From contig NZ_BOQN01000087.1 of NCBI RefSeq assembly GCF_018332695.1, positions 124,001-188,000 of the forward strand: a stretch of 64,000 bases of DNA. Reading direction: 5' to 3'. This stretch comes from Paractinoplanes toevensis. GTDB taxonomy: Bacteria; Actinomycetota; Actinomycetes; Mycobacteriales; Micromonosporaceae. Shown piece by piece: positions 52,526 through 62,119 of this stretch. A program made the position numbers and the translations under genes. A model generated the notes under the pieces. It saw only the letters and a program-made list of their open reading frames with translations, was not told the origin of the DNA and did no database searches. The first letter of the stretch is position 1; the number at the start of each line of letters is the position of its first letter.

Positions 52526-52864
52526 ATGGGCAGCTACGTGAAATCGGTGACGTTCGACTGTGCCGACGCGCTCGTGGTCGGGCGGTTCTGGGCGGCCGCC
52601 CTCGGCGGTGAGCTCGACGAGAACGCGACGCCGGCCAAGGCGTTCGTGGAGGCGCCCGGCTGGGGCGGTCCGAACCTGTGGTTCCAGCGTGTTCCGGAAA
52701 CGCGAACCGCCAAGCTGCGCATGCACTTCGACCTGCGCGCGCCGGGCGGTGTCCCGGAGGAGGTGAAACGGCTCGAAGGGCTGGGGGCCACGGTGTTCGC
52801 CACCCACGGGGACCTGGTCGTGATGCAGGACCCCGAGGGCAACGAGTTCTGCGTGGAGGCCTGA
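52526..52864 (+). CDS. VOC / glyoxalase-like superfamily protein
   Basis: 112 residues with SVTFDCADALVVGRFWAAAL at the start and VMQDPEGNEFCV at the end, the two halves of a paired beta-alpha-beta barrel. Members include glyoxalases, dioxygenases and antibiotic-binding proteins; function unknown. It ends 1 bp before the stop of the convergent hypothetical gene. Confidence 0.85.
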   Translation: MGSYVKSVTFDCADALVVGRFWAAALGGELDENATPAKAFVEAPGWGGPNLWFQRVPETRTAKLRMHFDLRAPGGVPEEVKRLEGLGATVFATHGDLVVMQDPEGNEFCVEA

Positions 52865-52865
52865 A

Positions 52866-53504
52866 CTACTTCTTCTTCTTGCCCTTGCCGGCCGCGGCCA
52901 GCTCCTTCTTCGGGTACTTCTCGTTGAAGCTCTGGATGATCGGCATGCCGACGTGGACCATGTCCCGGCTGCGGTGCGCCACGTCCTCGGGGGTCAGCGG
53001 GTGCTTGGCCGGAGGCAGCTGCGCGGCGATCGAGCCGGTGAAGGCCAGCAGGTCGTTCACCGAGCCCGGGAAGCTGCGGCACAGCTCGACGGCCGCGCGC
53101 AGCTGCGACTGCGGCACGCCGGCGGTGTACTCGCGCATACCGGCCACCCAGGCGCCCGGGTGCACCAGGTAGCCGGCCGGCAGGCCGCCGGGACCGCCGA
53201 TCGGGTCGAGCGCCTTGCGCCGCTCGACCGGGGCCGGCCTGGTGTTCAGCACCATGAAGAGGGCGCCCGCGCCGAACAGCAGCAGCGGGATCATGATGGC
53301 GGCGCCGGTGCCGACGCCGGCGATCAGCAGCCCGACGAAGAGGATCGCCAGGATCATCGCGCCGGCCATGTACTCGCGGACGCCGTCGCGGGAGGCGCCC
53401 GCCTCGGCGTCCGACGCGCAGCGGCGGATGAGGCCTTCCAGGACCGGGTCGGTGGGCCGCCATTTGTCGGCCCGGATCGGCATTTCACGCTGGGGCTGCG
53501 TCAC
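52866..53504 (-). CDS. Hypothetical membrane protein
   Basis: 212 residues. Two adjacent hydrophobic helices (about 48-88: AMILAILFVGLLIAGVGTG and AAIMIPLLLFGAGALFMVL) follow a charged N-terminus; the rest is soluble and ends in a Lys-rich tail GKGKKKK. I do not recognise a family. Start is GTG at 53504. Confidence 0.75.
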   Translation of the reverse strand: MTQPQREMPIRADKWRPTDPVLEGLIRRCASDAEAGASRDGVREYMAGAMILAILFVGLLIAGVGTGAAIMIPLLLFGAGALFMVLNTRPAPVERRKALDPIGGPGGLPAGYLVHPGAWVAGMREYTAGVPQSQLRAAVELCRSFPGSVNDLLAFTGSIAAQLPPAKHPLTPEDVAHRSRDMVHVGMPIIQSFNEKYPKKELAAAGKGKKKK

Positions 53505-53578
53505 CGTCGCTGGTCCTTTCGCACGCTGCAGAGGAGGTCGCAGCGAGTATCGGTCGCCGGACCGGCCGGGTTGAGGTT

Positions 53579-55345
53579 TCAGGCGGCCAGGGCCGCATAT
53601 CGGCCGCCCGCGCCGACCAGCGCCTCGTGGGTGCCGGCCTCCAGGACCCGGCCGTGGTCGACGACGACGATCTGGTCGGCGTCGCGGATGGTGGACAGCC
53701 GGTGGGCGATCGTCACCGTGGTGCGGCCCCTCGCCAGCTCGTCGAAGGCACGCTGCACGGCCCGCTCGGTCTCGTTGTCGAGGGCGCTGGTGGCCTCGTC
53801 GAGCACCAGGATGCGCGGGTCGCGCAGCAGGGTGCGGGCGATCGCGATGCGCTGCTTCTCGCCGCCGGAGAACCGGTGCCCGCGCGAGCCGACCTGGGTG
53901 TCGTAGCCGTCCGGCAGGGCGGCGATCCGGTCGTGGATCTGCGCGGCCCGGGCGGCCGCCTCGATCTGCTCGTCGGTGGCGTCCGGGCGGGCGTACCGCA
54001 GGTTTTCCCGGACGGTGGTGTGCAGCAGGTAGGTCTCCTGGCTGACCACGCCCACGATCGACGTCAGGTCGGCCAGGGAGAGGTCGCGCAGGTCGACACC
54101 GTCGATGGTGATCCGGCCCGCGGTGGGGTCGTAGAGGCGGGCGATCAGGGCGGCCAGGGTGCTCTTGCCGGAGCCGGTCTCGCCCACCAGGGCCAAGGAG
54201 GTGCCGGCCGGGACGTCGAGGCTCACCCCGGCGACCGCGGCGGCCTCACTGCCGGGGTACGCGAAGGTGACGTCCTCGAAGCGCAGGTGGCCCTTGGCGT
54301 CGATCTTGACGGGCTGGTCCGGCTCCTGGATGTCGACCGTGAGATCGAGGTATTCGAAGATGCGGGCGAACAGCGCCAGCGAGCTGGTCAGCTGGACACC
54401 GACGTTGAGCAGGCCCATCAGCGGGCGGAACAGCCCGCTCTGCAGGGCGGTGAAGGCGACCAGGGTGCCGATGCTCATCGTGCCCCGGGTGAACGGCAGG
54501 CCGGCGGCCAGGTAGATGACGGCCGGGATGGCGGCGAAGACGATCGACATGGACGCCATCCGCCAGCGCCCGGCCAGCTCGGACCGCAGCTCGAGGTCGA
54601 TCAGCCGGGTCGACGAGCCGGTGAACCGCTCGATCAGCGCCGGGGCGGTGCCCATGGTCTTGGCCAGCTGGACGCCGCTGATCGACAGGCCCTCCTCGAT
54701 CGTCACGTTCAGGTCGGCCAGCTCACGCTGCCGCTGCGCGGTGATCTCGCGGCGCATCTGGGCGACCCGCCGGGACAGGAGGATGGCGGGTGGCAGCACG
54801 ACCACCGAGACCAGGGTGAGCTGCCAGGACAGCGCGGCCATCGCGACCACGGTGGCGACCGCGGTGGTCAGGTTCGACGCGATCGACGTGGCGGTCGAGG
54901 TGACCACCGACTCCATGCCGCCGATGTCGTTGGTGATGCGCGACTGCACCTCGCCGGTGCGGGTGCGGGTGAAGAACCCGATCGACTGCCGCTGGAGGTG
55001 GGTGAAGACGTCGACGCGCAGCCGGTGCATGACCTTCTGGCCGACGGCGGTGGAGATCCAGGTCTGGACGACGCCGAGCGCGGCGGTCACGGCGGCGACG
55101 GCGACCATGCCGATCACCAGCCAGACCAGCAGGCGTACGTCGGCGTGCGGCAGCGCGTCGTCGATCACGGCGCGCAGCAGGAACGGGGAGGCCATCGCGA
55201 TGATGGAGGAGAGCACGATGATCAGTACGACGATGCCGAGCGACCATCGGTGCGTGGTGAAGAGGGAGCCGATGCGGCGCAGCGAAACCTCGCGTGCCTG
55301 CGCCTTCTCGGCGGCGGTGGGTTTCTTTCCGGATGGGCGAGCCAA
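53579..55345 (-). CDS. ABC exporter, fused permease and ATPase
   Basis: 588 residues: six membrane helices (about 30-310) fused to one ATPase with Walker [10 protein letters not shown], signature FSGGEKQR and Walker [14 protein letters not shown] type IV (MsbA/LmrA-like) exporter that would work as a homodimer. Substrate unknown; multidrug or lipid export is likely. Divergent from a MarR gene with a palindromic operator region between them, so probably repressed by it. Confidence 0.93.
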   Translation of the reverse strand: MARPSGKKPTAAEKAQAREVSLRRIGSLFTTHRWSLGIVVLIIVLSSIIAMASPFLLRAVIDDALPHADVRLLVWLVIGMVAVAAVTAALGVVQTWISTAVGQKVMHRLRVDVFTHLQRQSIGFFTRTRTGEVQSRITNDIGGMESVVTSTATSIASNLTTAVATVVAMAALSWQLTLVSVVVLPPAILLSRRVAQMRREITAQRQRELADLNVTIEEGLSISGVQLAKTMGTAPALIERFTGSSTRLIDLELRSELAGRWRMASMSIVFAAIPAVIYLAAGLPFTRGTMSIGTLVAFTALQSGLFRPLMGLLNVGVQLTSSLALFARIFEYLDLTVDIQEPDQPVKIDAKGHLRFEDVTFAYPGSEAAAVAGVSLDVPAGTSLALVGETGSGKSTLAALIARLYDPTAGRITIDGVDLRDLSLADLTSIVGVVSQETYLLHTTVRENLRYARPDATDEQIEAAARAAQIHDRIAALPDGYDTQVGSRGHRFSGGEKQRIAIARTLLRDPRILVLDEATSALDNETERAVQRAFDELARGRTTVTIAHRLSTIRDADQIVVVDHGRVLEAGTHEALVGAGGRYAALAA

Positions 55346-55362
55346 GTGTGTCTCCTGTTCGT

Positions 55363-55396
55363 CAGTAATTACTGAGGTTACCTCATCTTGAGGTAA
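55363..55396. promoter_or_regulatory. Cluster of overlapping palindromes, likely MarR operator
   Basis: Three overlapping dyads: CAGTAATTACTG (55363-55374, perfect), TGAGGTTACCTCA (55373-55385, 6+1+6) and TTACCTCA-tct-TGAGGTAA (55378-55396, 8-bp arms). It lies between the divergent ABC-exporter and MarR genes. Confidence 0.65.
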
Positions 55397-55426
55397 GAAC
55401 AGGAGTTGCTGCTACCGTATTCCTTC

Positions 55427-55840
55427 GTGGAGATCGAGGACAGCCTCGCGGAGGCGTTCTGGGCGGTGGCCCGGCGGCTGCGGCACCGCACCCGGGTCGC
55501 CCTGGAGCCGTGGGACCTCTCCCCCTCGCTCGCCCGCGCGCTGAGCGTGCTCTCCCGGCACGGTGACGTGCGGCTGAGCACCCTCGCCGATCATCTGCGG
55601 ATCGCGCCGCGGAGCGCCACCGAGGTCGCCGACGATCTGACCCGGCTGGGCCTGGCCGCCCGGCTGCCCGACCCGGACGACCGGCGGGCGACGCTGCTGA
55701 CCCTGACCCCGGCCGGCCGGGAGACCGCCACGGCGATCCAGGCCGCCCGGCTGACCGAGGGCGACCGGTTCTTCGAGGTTCTGGACGAGAAGGAGCGCGC
55801 CGACCTGTCGAGGATTATGCGAAAGCTCTCATCCGGCTGA
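55427..55840 (+). CDS. MarR-family transcriptional regulator
   Basis: 137 residues. Winged helix with LSTLADHLRIAPRSATEVADD and the wing DPDDRRATLLTLTPAGRE typical of MarR. Likely represses the divergent exporter and itself through the operator at 55363-55396. The GTG at 55427 is chosen; the TTG at 55406 abuts the AGGAG with no spacing. The 3' end overlaps the convergent TPR gene by 26 bp. Confidence 0.9.
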   Translation: MEIEDSLAEAFWAVARRLRHRTRVALEPWDLSPSLARALSVLSRHGDVRLSTLADHLRIAPRSATEVADDLTRLGLAARLPDPDDRRATLLTLTPAGRETATAIQAARLTEGDRFFEVLDEKERADLSRIMRKLSSG

Positions 55841-56660
55841 TCGCCGTCGCGCACGCCGCCGAACCGGCCGCGCACAGCAGGGCCAGGGTCAGCGCGGACG
55901 GCACGTTCATCCCGCCCACCCGGTCGAGGATGCCCAGCACCAGCAGCGCCACGATGCAGACCGCGAAGACGACGGTGGCCAGATGGGTCAGCACCCCGCC
56001 GGCCGGGGCCGGGTGCGGGCGGATGCCGCCGGGCGGGATCCGCAGCGACTCGGCGAAATCATCGGTGATCCGCACCAGCGACTCGGCGTCGACGATGCTC
56101 TGCTCGGCCGCGGTGATGCGGCGCAGCTCGGTCTCGGCCCGGGCGTGGCCGGGTTCGAGCGTGAGCGCCCGGCCGTGCGCCTCGCGCGCGCTCAGCGGCC
56201 GCCCGGCGGCGAACAGCGCCACTCCGTGCGCGACCTGAAGATCGGCGTCGTAGTGGGCGAACTCCGCCCCGGCCGCCATCACCCGCTCGGCCTCGGTGAC
56301 CCGCCCGGCCGCGAGCAGCGCCCGGCCGTGCCGCTCGATCAGCCGCGGGTTGCCCGGGTCCTCGCCGCACCCGGCCGACGCGGCGGTGATCGCCAGGTCG
56401 TGCCGGCCGGACGCCGTGTAGGCCGCGCTCACCCAGTACAGCGCCTCGGCACCGCTGGGCTCGAGTTGGAGGGCGTGCCGGGCGGCGTCCAGGGCCTCGG
56501 CCGACTGCCGGAGCTCGAGGTGCGCGCGGGCCAGCAGCAGCCAGGCGTCCACGTTGCCGGGCTGCTTCCCGACGACGGGGGCGAGCAGGGTCGCGGCCTG
56601 GCCGGCGCGGCCGCTGGTCAGCAGGGCGCCGGCCTGGTCGAGGAGGAGTTCGGTATGCAC
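55815..56660 (-). CDS. TPR-repeat protein with two C-terminal membrane helices
   Basis: 281 residues. About five tetratricopeptide repeats (about 1-185; DAWLLLARAHLELRQSAEAL, ALYWVSAAYTASGRHDLAI) and two hydrophobic helices near the end (HLATVVFAVCIVALLVLGIL; SALTLALLCAAGSAACATAI). Probably a cytoplasmic TPR domain anchored in the membrane. The GTG at 56660 is chosen, since the longer frame lacks repeat character. Function unknown. Confidence 0.8.
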   Translation of the reverse strand: MHTELLLDQAGALLTSGRAGQAATLLAPVVGKQPGNVDAWLLLARAHLELRQSAEALDAARHALQLEPSGAEALYWVSAAYTASGRHDLAITAASAGCGEDPGNPRLIERHGRALLAAGRVTEAERVMAAGAEFAHYDADLQVAHGVALFAAGRPLSAREAHGRALTLEPGHARAETELRRITAAEQSIVDAESLVRITDDFAESLRIPPGGIRPHPAPAGGVLTHLATVVFAVCIVALLVLGILDRVGGMNVPSALTLALLCAAGSAACATAISRMRAFA

Positions 56661-56824
56661 GCCCGACACGTTCGGCCCCGGCCGCGCCGACCTGCGAAGG
56701 GTGCCGGGAGCGCTCCGGTTGTCGCTCGTTGCGAAAGTGGTCCAGGTCACCGGGCCGACTCTCAACCGGCGGGTGCGAGCAACCGATGCATGAGGTTGCA
56801 ACACAGGAGCGGAAGGAGACGACG

Positions 56825-57034
56825 ATGACCATTCGAACCGGGGGCATCGAGAACACCCGCTGGGTTTCGCACATCGCCCAGATCCACCTGACCACCGACC
56901 GCCGGCGGCTCGACGCCGATGTGGTGGCCGGCGCCGACCAGCGGGTGATCGCCGCCGACAAGGCCGCGGTCGTCGAGAGCCGGCAGGACTACGCCCAGGT
57001 GCTCGGGCGGACCCGCTTCGACGTGACGGTCTGA
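56825..57034 (+). CDS. Small protein of unknown function
   Basis: 69 residues, no cysteines, charged (TTDRRRLDADVVAGADQRV). AAGGAG lies 7 nt before the ATG, which is the main support. No family recognised. It ends 38 bp before the molybdopterin oxidoreductase gene and may be co-transcribed with it. Confidence 0.65.
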   Translation: MTIRTGGIENTRWVSHIAQIHLTTDRRRLDADVVAGADQRVIAADKAAVVESRQDYAQVLGRTRFDVTV

Positions 57035-57072
57035 TCTACCCCATCTCCCATCGGCCCGATAGAGTCACGGTC

Positions 57073-58278
57073 ATGGATGAGATGGGGTACGACGAGCGGC
57101 GCTTGCGGCAATGGACGGCCGGTGTGGCCCGCGGGTTCTCCCGGCGGGACTTCCTGAAGCTCAGCGCCGCGGTCGGCGGGGTCGCGGTGCTGCCCGACGT
57201 CGCGGCGGCCGGCCCCATCCTCAAGCCGCTGCCGCCCGAGCTGTTCACCGTCTTCGGCACCAATGCCGAGATGCGCTGGTCGGCGATGCGTGACCAGGGC
57301 TTCCACGTGCCGATCGACCGGTTCTTCGTGCGCAACCACACCAGCACGCCGGTCATCGACGCCGCGGCGTGGCGGCTCGAGATCTTCGGCGCCGGGCTGC
57401 GCGGCGGGCCGGTCACTCTCAGCCTCGCCGACCTCAAGCGGTTCCCGGCCGAGACCCACTCGGTCGCGGTCGAGTGCGCCGGCAACGGCCGCAGTTACTA
57501 CACCAAACAGCAGGGCCAGACCGTTTCCGGTACGGCGTGGGGGCTCGGCGCGGTGGGGGTGGCCCGCTGGCGGGGCGTACGCCTCGGGCACGTCCTGCGC
57601 CGGGCCGGTCTGAGCCGGCACGCCGTGGACGTGCAGCCCGAAGGCCTGGACCCGCACTACGTCACCGGCGGCGTCGACCTCGGCCCGGTGCGCCGCCCGA
57701 TGCCGATCGGCAAGGCCCTGGACGACGTGCTGCTGGCCTACGAGATGAACGGCGAGCCGCTGCCGGCCGACCACGGCCACCCGGTGCGCGTGGTGGTGCC
57801 GCACTGGATCGGCATCTCGTCGATCAAGTGGGTGGGCCGCATCGAGGTGTCCGCCGAGCCGCTCTTCTCCCCGTGGAACACCCAGTTCTACCGGCTGTTC
57901 GGCGAGGGCTACCCGGTCGACGGGCAGCCGTTCGACCGGCAGGTCGTCAAGAGCGCGTTCGAGCTGGACCCGGGCGCCACGTTCCCGGCCGGGGTGCGCA
58001 CGACGCTGCGCGGCCGGTCCTGGTCGGCGAACGGCTCGATCCGCCGGGTCGAGGTGAGCACCGACGGCGGCGCGCACTGGCACCGGGCCCGGCCGTTCGG
58101 CCCGGCCGGCGGCGCGTGGCAGCGCTGGGAGCTCGACTGGACGCCGGCGGCCGGCCCGCACGAGCTGCTCGCCCGGGCCACCGACGTGCGCGGGAACACC
58201 CAGCCCGACGTGGCCCGGCACAACGCCCTCGGCTACCTGTTCGACGCGGTGGTGCGGGTCCCGGTCAGCGCGGGCTGA
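57073..58278 (+). CDS. Tat-exported molybdopterin oxidoreductase (sulfite oxidase-like)
   Basis: 401 residues. A twin-arginine signal is visible (SRRDFLKLSAAVGG at about 23-36, then VAVLPDVAAA). The Mo-binding domain has the metal Cys in VECAGNGRS and HPVRVVVPHWIG; a dimerisation domain follows from about 270. It resembles sulfite oxidase-family proteins, but without a heme domain. Substrate unknown. It overlaps the convergent kinase gene by 14 bp. Confidence 0.9.
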   Translation: MDEMGYDERRLRQWTAGVARGFSRRDFLKLSAAVGGVAVLPDVAAAGPILKPLPPELFTVFGTNAEMRWSAMRDQGFHVPIDRFFVRNHTSTPVIDAAAWRLEIFGAGLRGGPVTLSLADLKRFPAETHSVAVECAGNGRSYYTKQQGQTVSGTAWGLGAVGVARWRGVRLGHVLRRAGLSRHAVDVQPEGLDPHYVTGGVDLGPVRRPMPIGKALDDVLLAYEMNGEPLPADHGHPVRVVVPHWIGISSIKWVGRIEVSAEPLFSPWNTQFYRLFGEGYPVDGQPFDRQVVKSAFELDPGATFPAGVRTTLRGRSWSANGSIRRVEVSTDGGAHWHRARPFGPAGGAWQRWELDWTPAAGPHELLARATDVRGNTQPDVARHNALGYLFDAVVRVPVSAG

Positions 58279-61200
58279 CCAGGCCGCCGAGGATCGCGTC
58301 GATCGCGGACAGCATCTCCCGGGTGCGGGGGCGCAGATCGGCGAGCGGCTCGACGGCCGCGTCCAGGTCGCCGGCGCGGGCGGCCTGTTCCAAGCGGTCG
58401 CACACGTCGGCCAGGTCGCGCGCGCCCAGGTTGGCGGCCACCCCCTTGAGCTGGTGGGCCTCCTCGCGCAGCCGGTCCGCGTCGTCCATCGCGACCGCCT
58501 GGACGATCTCCTCGACGTGGCCGGGTGCGTGCGCGCTGAGCTTGCTCAGCAACCCGCCCAGTTCGGCCGGGCCGAGCGCCGCCCCGGCTCCGCGGAGCAG
58601 GTCGAGGCGTTCCTGGATCTGCTCCCGTACGCCCTTGCGGGCCCACCGTTCCAGGGCCTTCGCGACCCCGGCCGGCATCAGCGGCTTGGCGATGTGGTCG
58701 TCCATCCCGGCCGTGAGGCAGCGTTCCCGGTCCTCCGGCAGGGCGCCCGCGGTCATCGCGATGATCGGCACGTGCCGCCCCTCCCCCTCGGCCCGGCGGA
58801 TCGCGACCGTCGCCTCGTAGCCGTCCATCTCCGGCATCAGGCAGTCCATCAGGATGGCCTGGTAGTCCCGCCGGGCCGCCATCTCGACCGCCTCCCGGCC
58901 GTTGCCGGCCACGTCGGCGGTCCAGCCCAGGTTGGCCAGGATACCGAGGGCGACGGTCTGGTTGATGTCGTTGTCCTCGACCAGCAGCACGTGCCCGCCG
59001 CCCGGCGACGGCTGCACCGCGGCGTCCTCGTCCGGGCGGGAGAGCAGTTCGGCGGGGTTCACGGCCGGCCACAGCGGCACGGTGAACCAGAACGTGCTGC
59101 CCTTGCCGGCCTCGCTGGTCAGGCCGATGTCGCCGCCGAGCACGCCGACGAGCTCGCGGCTGATGGCCAGGCCGAGGCCGGTGCCGCCGAAGCGCCGGGT
59201 GGTGCTCGCGTCGGCCTGGATGAACGGCTCGAACAGCCCGGCCTGCTGGTCGGCGTCGATGCCGATGCCGGTGTCGGACACCTCGAACCGCACCGGGACC
59301 CGGCCGGCCGGGAAGTCGCCGGTGGCCGGGGTGGCGGTGAGCGAGACCCGGCCGCGCGCGGTGAACTTCACCGCGTTGCCGGCCAGGTTGAGCAGCACCT
59401 GCCGCAGCTTGCCGGGGTCACCGCTGACCGGGGCGGCCAGGTCCGGGTGGCAGTGCGACGTGACGACCAGGGAGGTGGCGCCGGAGACGTCGGCGACCAG
59501 GCCGACCACCTCGTCGAGCAGCCGCCCGATCTCGAAGTCGGCCCGTTCCAGCACGACCTTGCCGGCCTCCAGCTTGGAGAAGTCGAGCACGTCGTTGATC
59601 ACCGACAGCAGGGCCACCCCGGCGTTGTTGATGCCCTGCGCGTAGCGGCGCTGGGTGTCGCCCAGCTCGGTGTTGAGCAGCAGGCCGGACAGCCCGATCA
59701 CGCCGTTCATCGGGGTGCGGATCTCGTGGCTCATCGACGCCAGGAACTGCGACTTCAGCCGGGCGGTCTCGACAGCCTGGTCGCGGGCCTGGGCGAGGGC
59801 CTGCTCGGTCTGCCGGCGGGCGGTGATGTCGCGGGCGAACGCGTGGAACGTGGAACGGTCGTCGCGGCGGACCCGCCACATGGTCAGCTCGATCGGCAGG
59901 TGGGTGCCGTCGGCGCGGACGGCGGCCATCTCGGTGGGCCGGTCGAGCAGCCAGTCCCAGCGTCCTTCGAGGACCCGGCCGAGGGCGGCGCCGTAACGCC
60001 GGGGCAGGATCGTGTCCACCACGTGCCGGCCCAGCACCTGGGCCCGGGTCCAGCCGAAGACCTGCTCGGACTGCCGGTTCCACTCGGTGATCAGGCCGCG
60101 GTAGTCCATGCTGATGAACGGGTCGCTGGCCGCCGTCATGATCATCTGGAACTGCTCGCGCTCGAACCGCAGGCGCTGCTCGGCCTCCACCTCGGCGGTG
60201 ATGTCGTGCGAGATGGTGGAGGCGCCCACGATCGTCCCGCTCGGGTCGCGGATCGGCGCCATGCTCAGCGACACGTAGATGGTGGTGCCGTCCTGGCGTA
60301 CCCGCCGGGTCTCGTGGTGTTTGATCAGTTCCCCGGATCGCACTCGGGCGAGCAGCCGGCGTTCCTCGTCGGGCCGGTCGGCCGGCAGGATGACCGTGAC
60401 GTCCCGGCCGATCATCTCCTGCGCGGTGTAACCGTAGAGGCGGGCCGCGCCCGGGTTCCAGGTGAGGATGGTGCCGTCCAGGGTCTTGGAGACGATGGCG
60501 TCGCTGGAGGCGGCCACGATGCCGGCCAGCTGCGCGTCCGACTGGGCCTGCGCGATCCGGTCGGTGACGTCCTGCACGGTGGCGAACACGACCGTGCCGC
60601 CCTCGCCGTCCAGCGCGGCCAGGCTGATCTCGACCGGGCATTCGGTGCCGTCGCCGCACAGCGCGGTCAGCCGCAGCCCTTCGCCCATCTTGCGCGGGAC
60701 CGGCGCGGCCAGGTAGTCGCGGCGCATCTGCCGGTGCCGGTCCCGTTGCGTCGCGGGGATCAGCGTCTCGACCGGCATCCCGATCAGCTGCTCCCGGCGG
60801 TAGCGGAAGACCTGCACGGCGCGCGCGTTCGCGAGCATGATGACGCCGTCGGAGTCCACGCAGATCATCGCCTCCGGCGAGGCGTCGAGCAGGGCCTTGA
60901 ACTTACCCTCGGCGATCCGCAACTGGGTGATCTCGGTGGTCACCCCGCAGACGGCGTACGCCTCACCGCGGTCGTCCCGAAGCGCGAAGACGGTGGTCAC
61001 GAACGTGCGGCTGCCGCTCTCGACCTCGAACACCAGCGGTTCCTCGGAGCCCACCACGAGCCGGTCCCGGCGCTCGATCTCGGCCATCTTCTCCTCGGTG
61101 TGGATCTCCCGGTCCAGCCGGCCGGCGGCGGTGCCCGGCGCGATGCCGTACATCTGCTCGAAGGCGGCACTGGCCATCCGGTAGCGGCCGTCGAGGCCCT

Positions 61201-62044
61201 TGATGAAGAACGCGGTCGGGGTGTGCCGCATGATCGTCTCGAGCTGGGCGTGCCGGCCCAGCTCGACCCGGGCGGCGCTGTCGGCCGCCTCCATCCGGGC
61301 CGCGCGGGAACCGGTCACCAGGCTGACGATCACGACCAGGGCCACGTTCACGGCGACCAGGACGGCACCCCGCTCGCCCGCGTCCACCAGCCAGCCGGCC
61401 ACCGGCAGCGCGATCATCGCGGCGGCCAGCATGCGCCGGGTCATCATGGCGCTGACCGTGCGGTCGCCGAGCACCCAGACCAGGCCGGTGCCGGCCGGGG
61501 CGGGCAGCAGCGCGGCCGCCGCCGCGATCACCGCGATCGCGGTGCCGAGCGGCAGGCTGCGGTAGCCGGGCAGGGCGGGCGCCTGCAGCAGCACGCTGTA
61601 GACGGTGAGTACGCCGATCACGCCGGCGCAGATCGCGGCGCCCTGCCCGGTGGCGACCGCGCGCGGCCGGTCACTGCCGAGCAGCTCGACCTGGGCCGCC
61701 GCGAGCAGCAGGAACGCGGCGACCGCGGTGGGCGAGAGGTCCAGTCCGGCCTGCGTTCCCGGTGCTGTCCCGGCCAGCGCCGACCCGATGGCGACCGCGG
61801 CGGCCAGCAGCGGCAGCGCGGTGGCTTTGCGGCGGCGCGGCCCGGTGAACCGGGCGTGGCCGATCGCGCCCGCGCCGAGCAGCAGCAGGCAGAGCGCGGC
61901 GGCACCCGGCCCGCTCTCCTGCTTCAGGGCCGCGAAGATCAGCAGCCCGGCACCGAACACCCCGGTGAGGGCACCCATCGACTGCGAGAAGATCGTTCCG
62001 AGCCGGGAGGCCGGCCGGTCGGCGGCGCCCGGAACGAGAGACAT
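58265..62044 (-). CDS. Multi-PAS hybrid sensor histidine kinase with receiver and HPt
   Basis: 1259 residues. About seven membrane helices (1-250), four PAS domains (about 270-760: TAFFIKGLDG, AMICVDSDG, DAIVSKTLDG, DPFISMDYRG), HisKA with phospho-His in SMSHEIRTPMNG, HATPase with GTGLGLAISRELV, a receiver with ILMDCLMPEMDG and a C-terminal HPt with EEAHQLKGVAA. This is a complete phosphorelay chain in one protein. Output partner unknown. Divergent from another hybrid kinase gene across 75 bp. Confidence 0.93.
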   Translation of the reverse strand: MSLVPGAADRPASRLGTIFSQSMGALTGVFGAGLLIFAALKQESGPGAAALCLLLLGAGAIGHARFTGPRRRKATALPLLAAAVAIGSALAGTAPGTQAGLDLSPTAVAAFLLLAAAQVELLGSDRPRAVATGQGAAICAGVIGVLTVYSVLLQAPALPGYRSLPLGTAIAVIAAAAALLPAPAGTGLVWVLGDRTVSAMMTRRMLAAAMIALPVAGWLVDAGERGAVLVAVNVALVVIVSLVTGSRAARMEAADSAARVELGRHAQLETIMRHTPTAFFIKGLDGRYRMASAAFEQMYGIAPGTAAGRLDREIHTEEKMAEIERRDRLVVGSEEPLVFEVESGSRTFVTTVFALRDDRGEAYAVCGVTTEITQLRIAEGKFKALLDASPEAMICVDSDGVIMLANARAVQVFRYRREQLIGMPVETLIPATQRDRHRQMRRDYLAAPVPRKMGEGLRLTALCGDGTECPVEISLAALDGEGGTVVFATVQDVTDRIAQAQSDAQLAGIVAASSDAIVSKTLDGTILTWNPGAARLYGYTAQEMIGRDVTVILPADRPDEERRLLARVRSGELIKHHETRRVRQDGTTIYVSLSMAPIRDPSGTIVGASTISHDITAEVEAEQRLRFEREQFQMIMTAASDPFISMDYRGLITEWNRQSEQVFGWTRAQVLGRHVVDTILPRRYGAALGRVLEGRWDWLLDRPTEMAAVRADGTHLPIELTMWRVRRDDRSTFHAFARDITARRQTEQALAQARDQAVETARLKSQFLASMSHEIRTPMNGVIGLSGLLLNTELGDTQRRYAQGINNAGVALLSVINDVLDFSKLEAGKVVLERADFEIGRLLDEVVGLVADVSGATSLVVTSHCHPDLAAPVSGDPGKLRQVLLNLAGNAVKFTARGRVSLTATPATGDFPAGRVPVRFEVSDTGIGIDADQQAGLFEPFIQADASTTRRFGGTGLGLAISRELVGVLGGDIGLTSEAGKGSTFWFTVPLWPAVNPAELLSRPDEDAAVQPSPGGGHVLLVEDNDINQTVALGILANLGWTADVAGNGREAVEMAARRDYQAILMDCLMPEMDGYEATVAIRRAEGEGRHVPIIAMTAGALPEDRERCLTAGMDDHIAKPLMPAGVAKALERWARKGVREQIQERLDLLRGAGAALGPAELGGLLSKLSAHAPGHVEEIVQAVAMDDADRLREEAHQLKGVAANLGARDLADVCDRLEQAARAGDLDAAVEPLADLRPRTREMLSAIDAILGGLVSPR

Positions 62045-62119
62045 ATATCCGGAATATCACCTTCGGACGGTGTTTGCGACGGTAACTTCCCAGGAGAGCG
62101 ATCTTCGGGAGGGGATGCG

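Noticed and set aside
20130-56840. The 13-mer ACCATTCGAACCG at 20130, 20240 and 56828
   Set aside because: Exact 13-mers repeated by chance are expected in 64 kb of skewed composition; two copies are coding and no common context exists.
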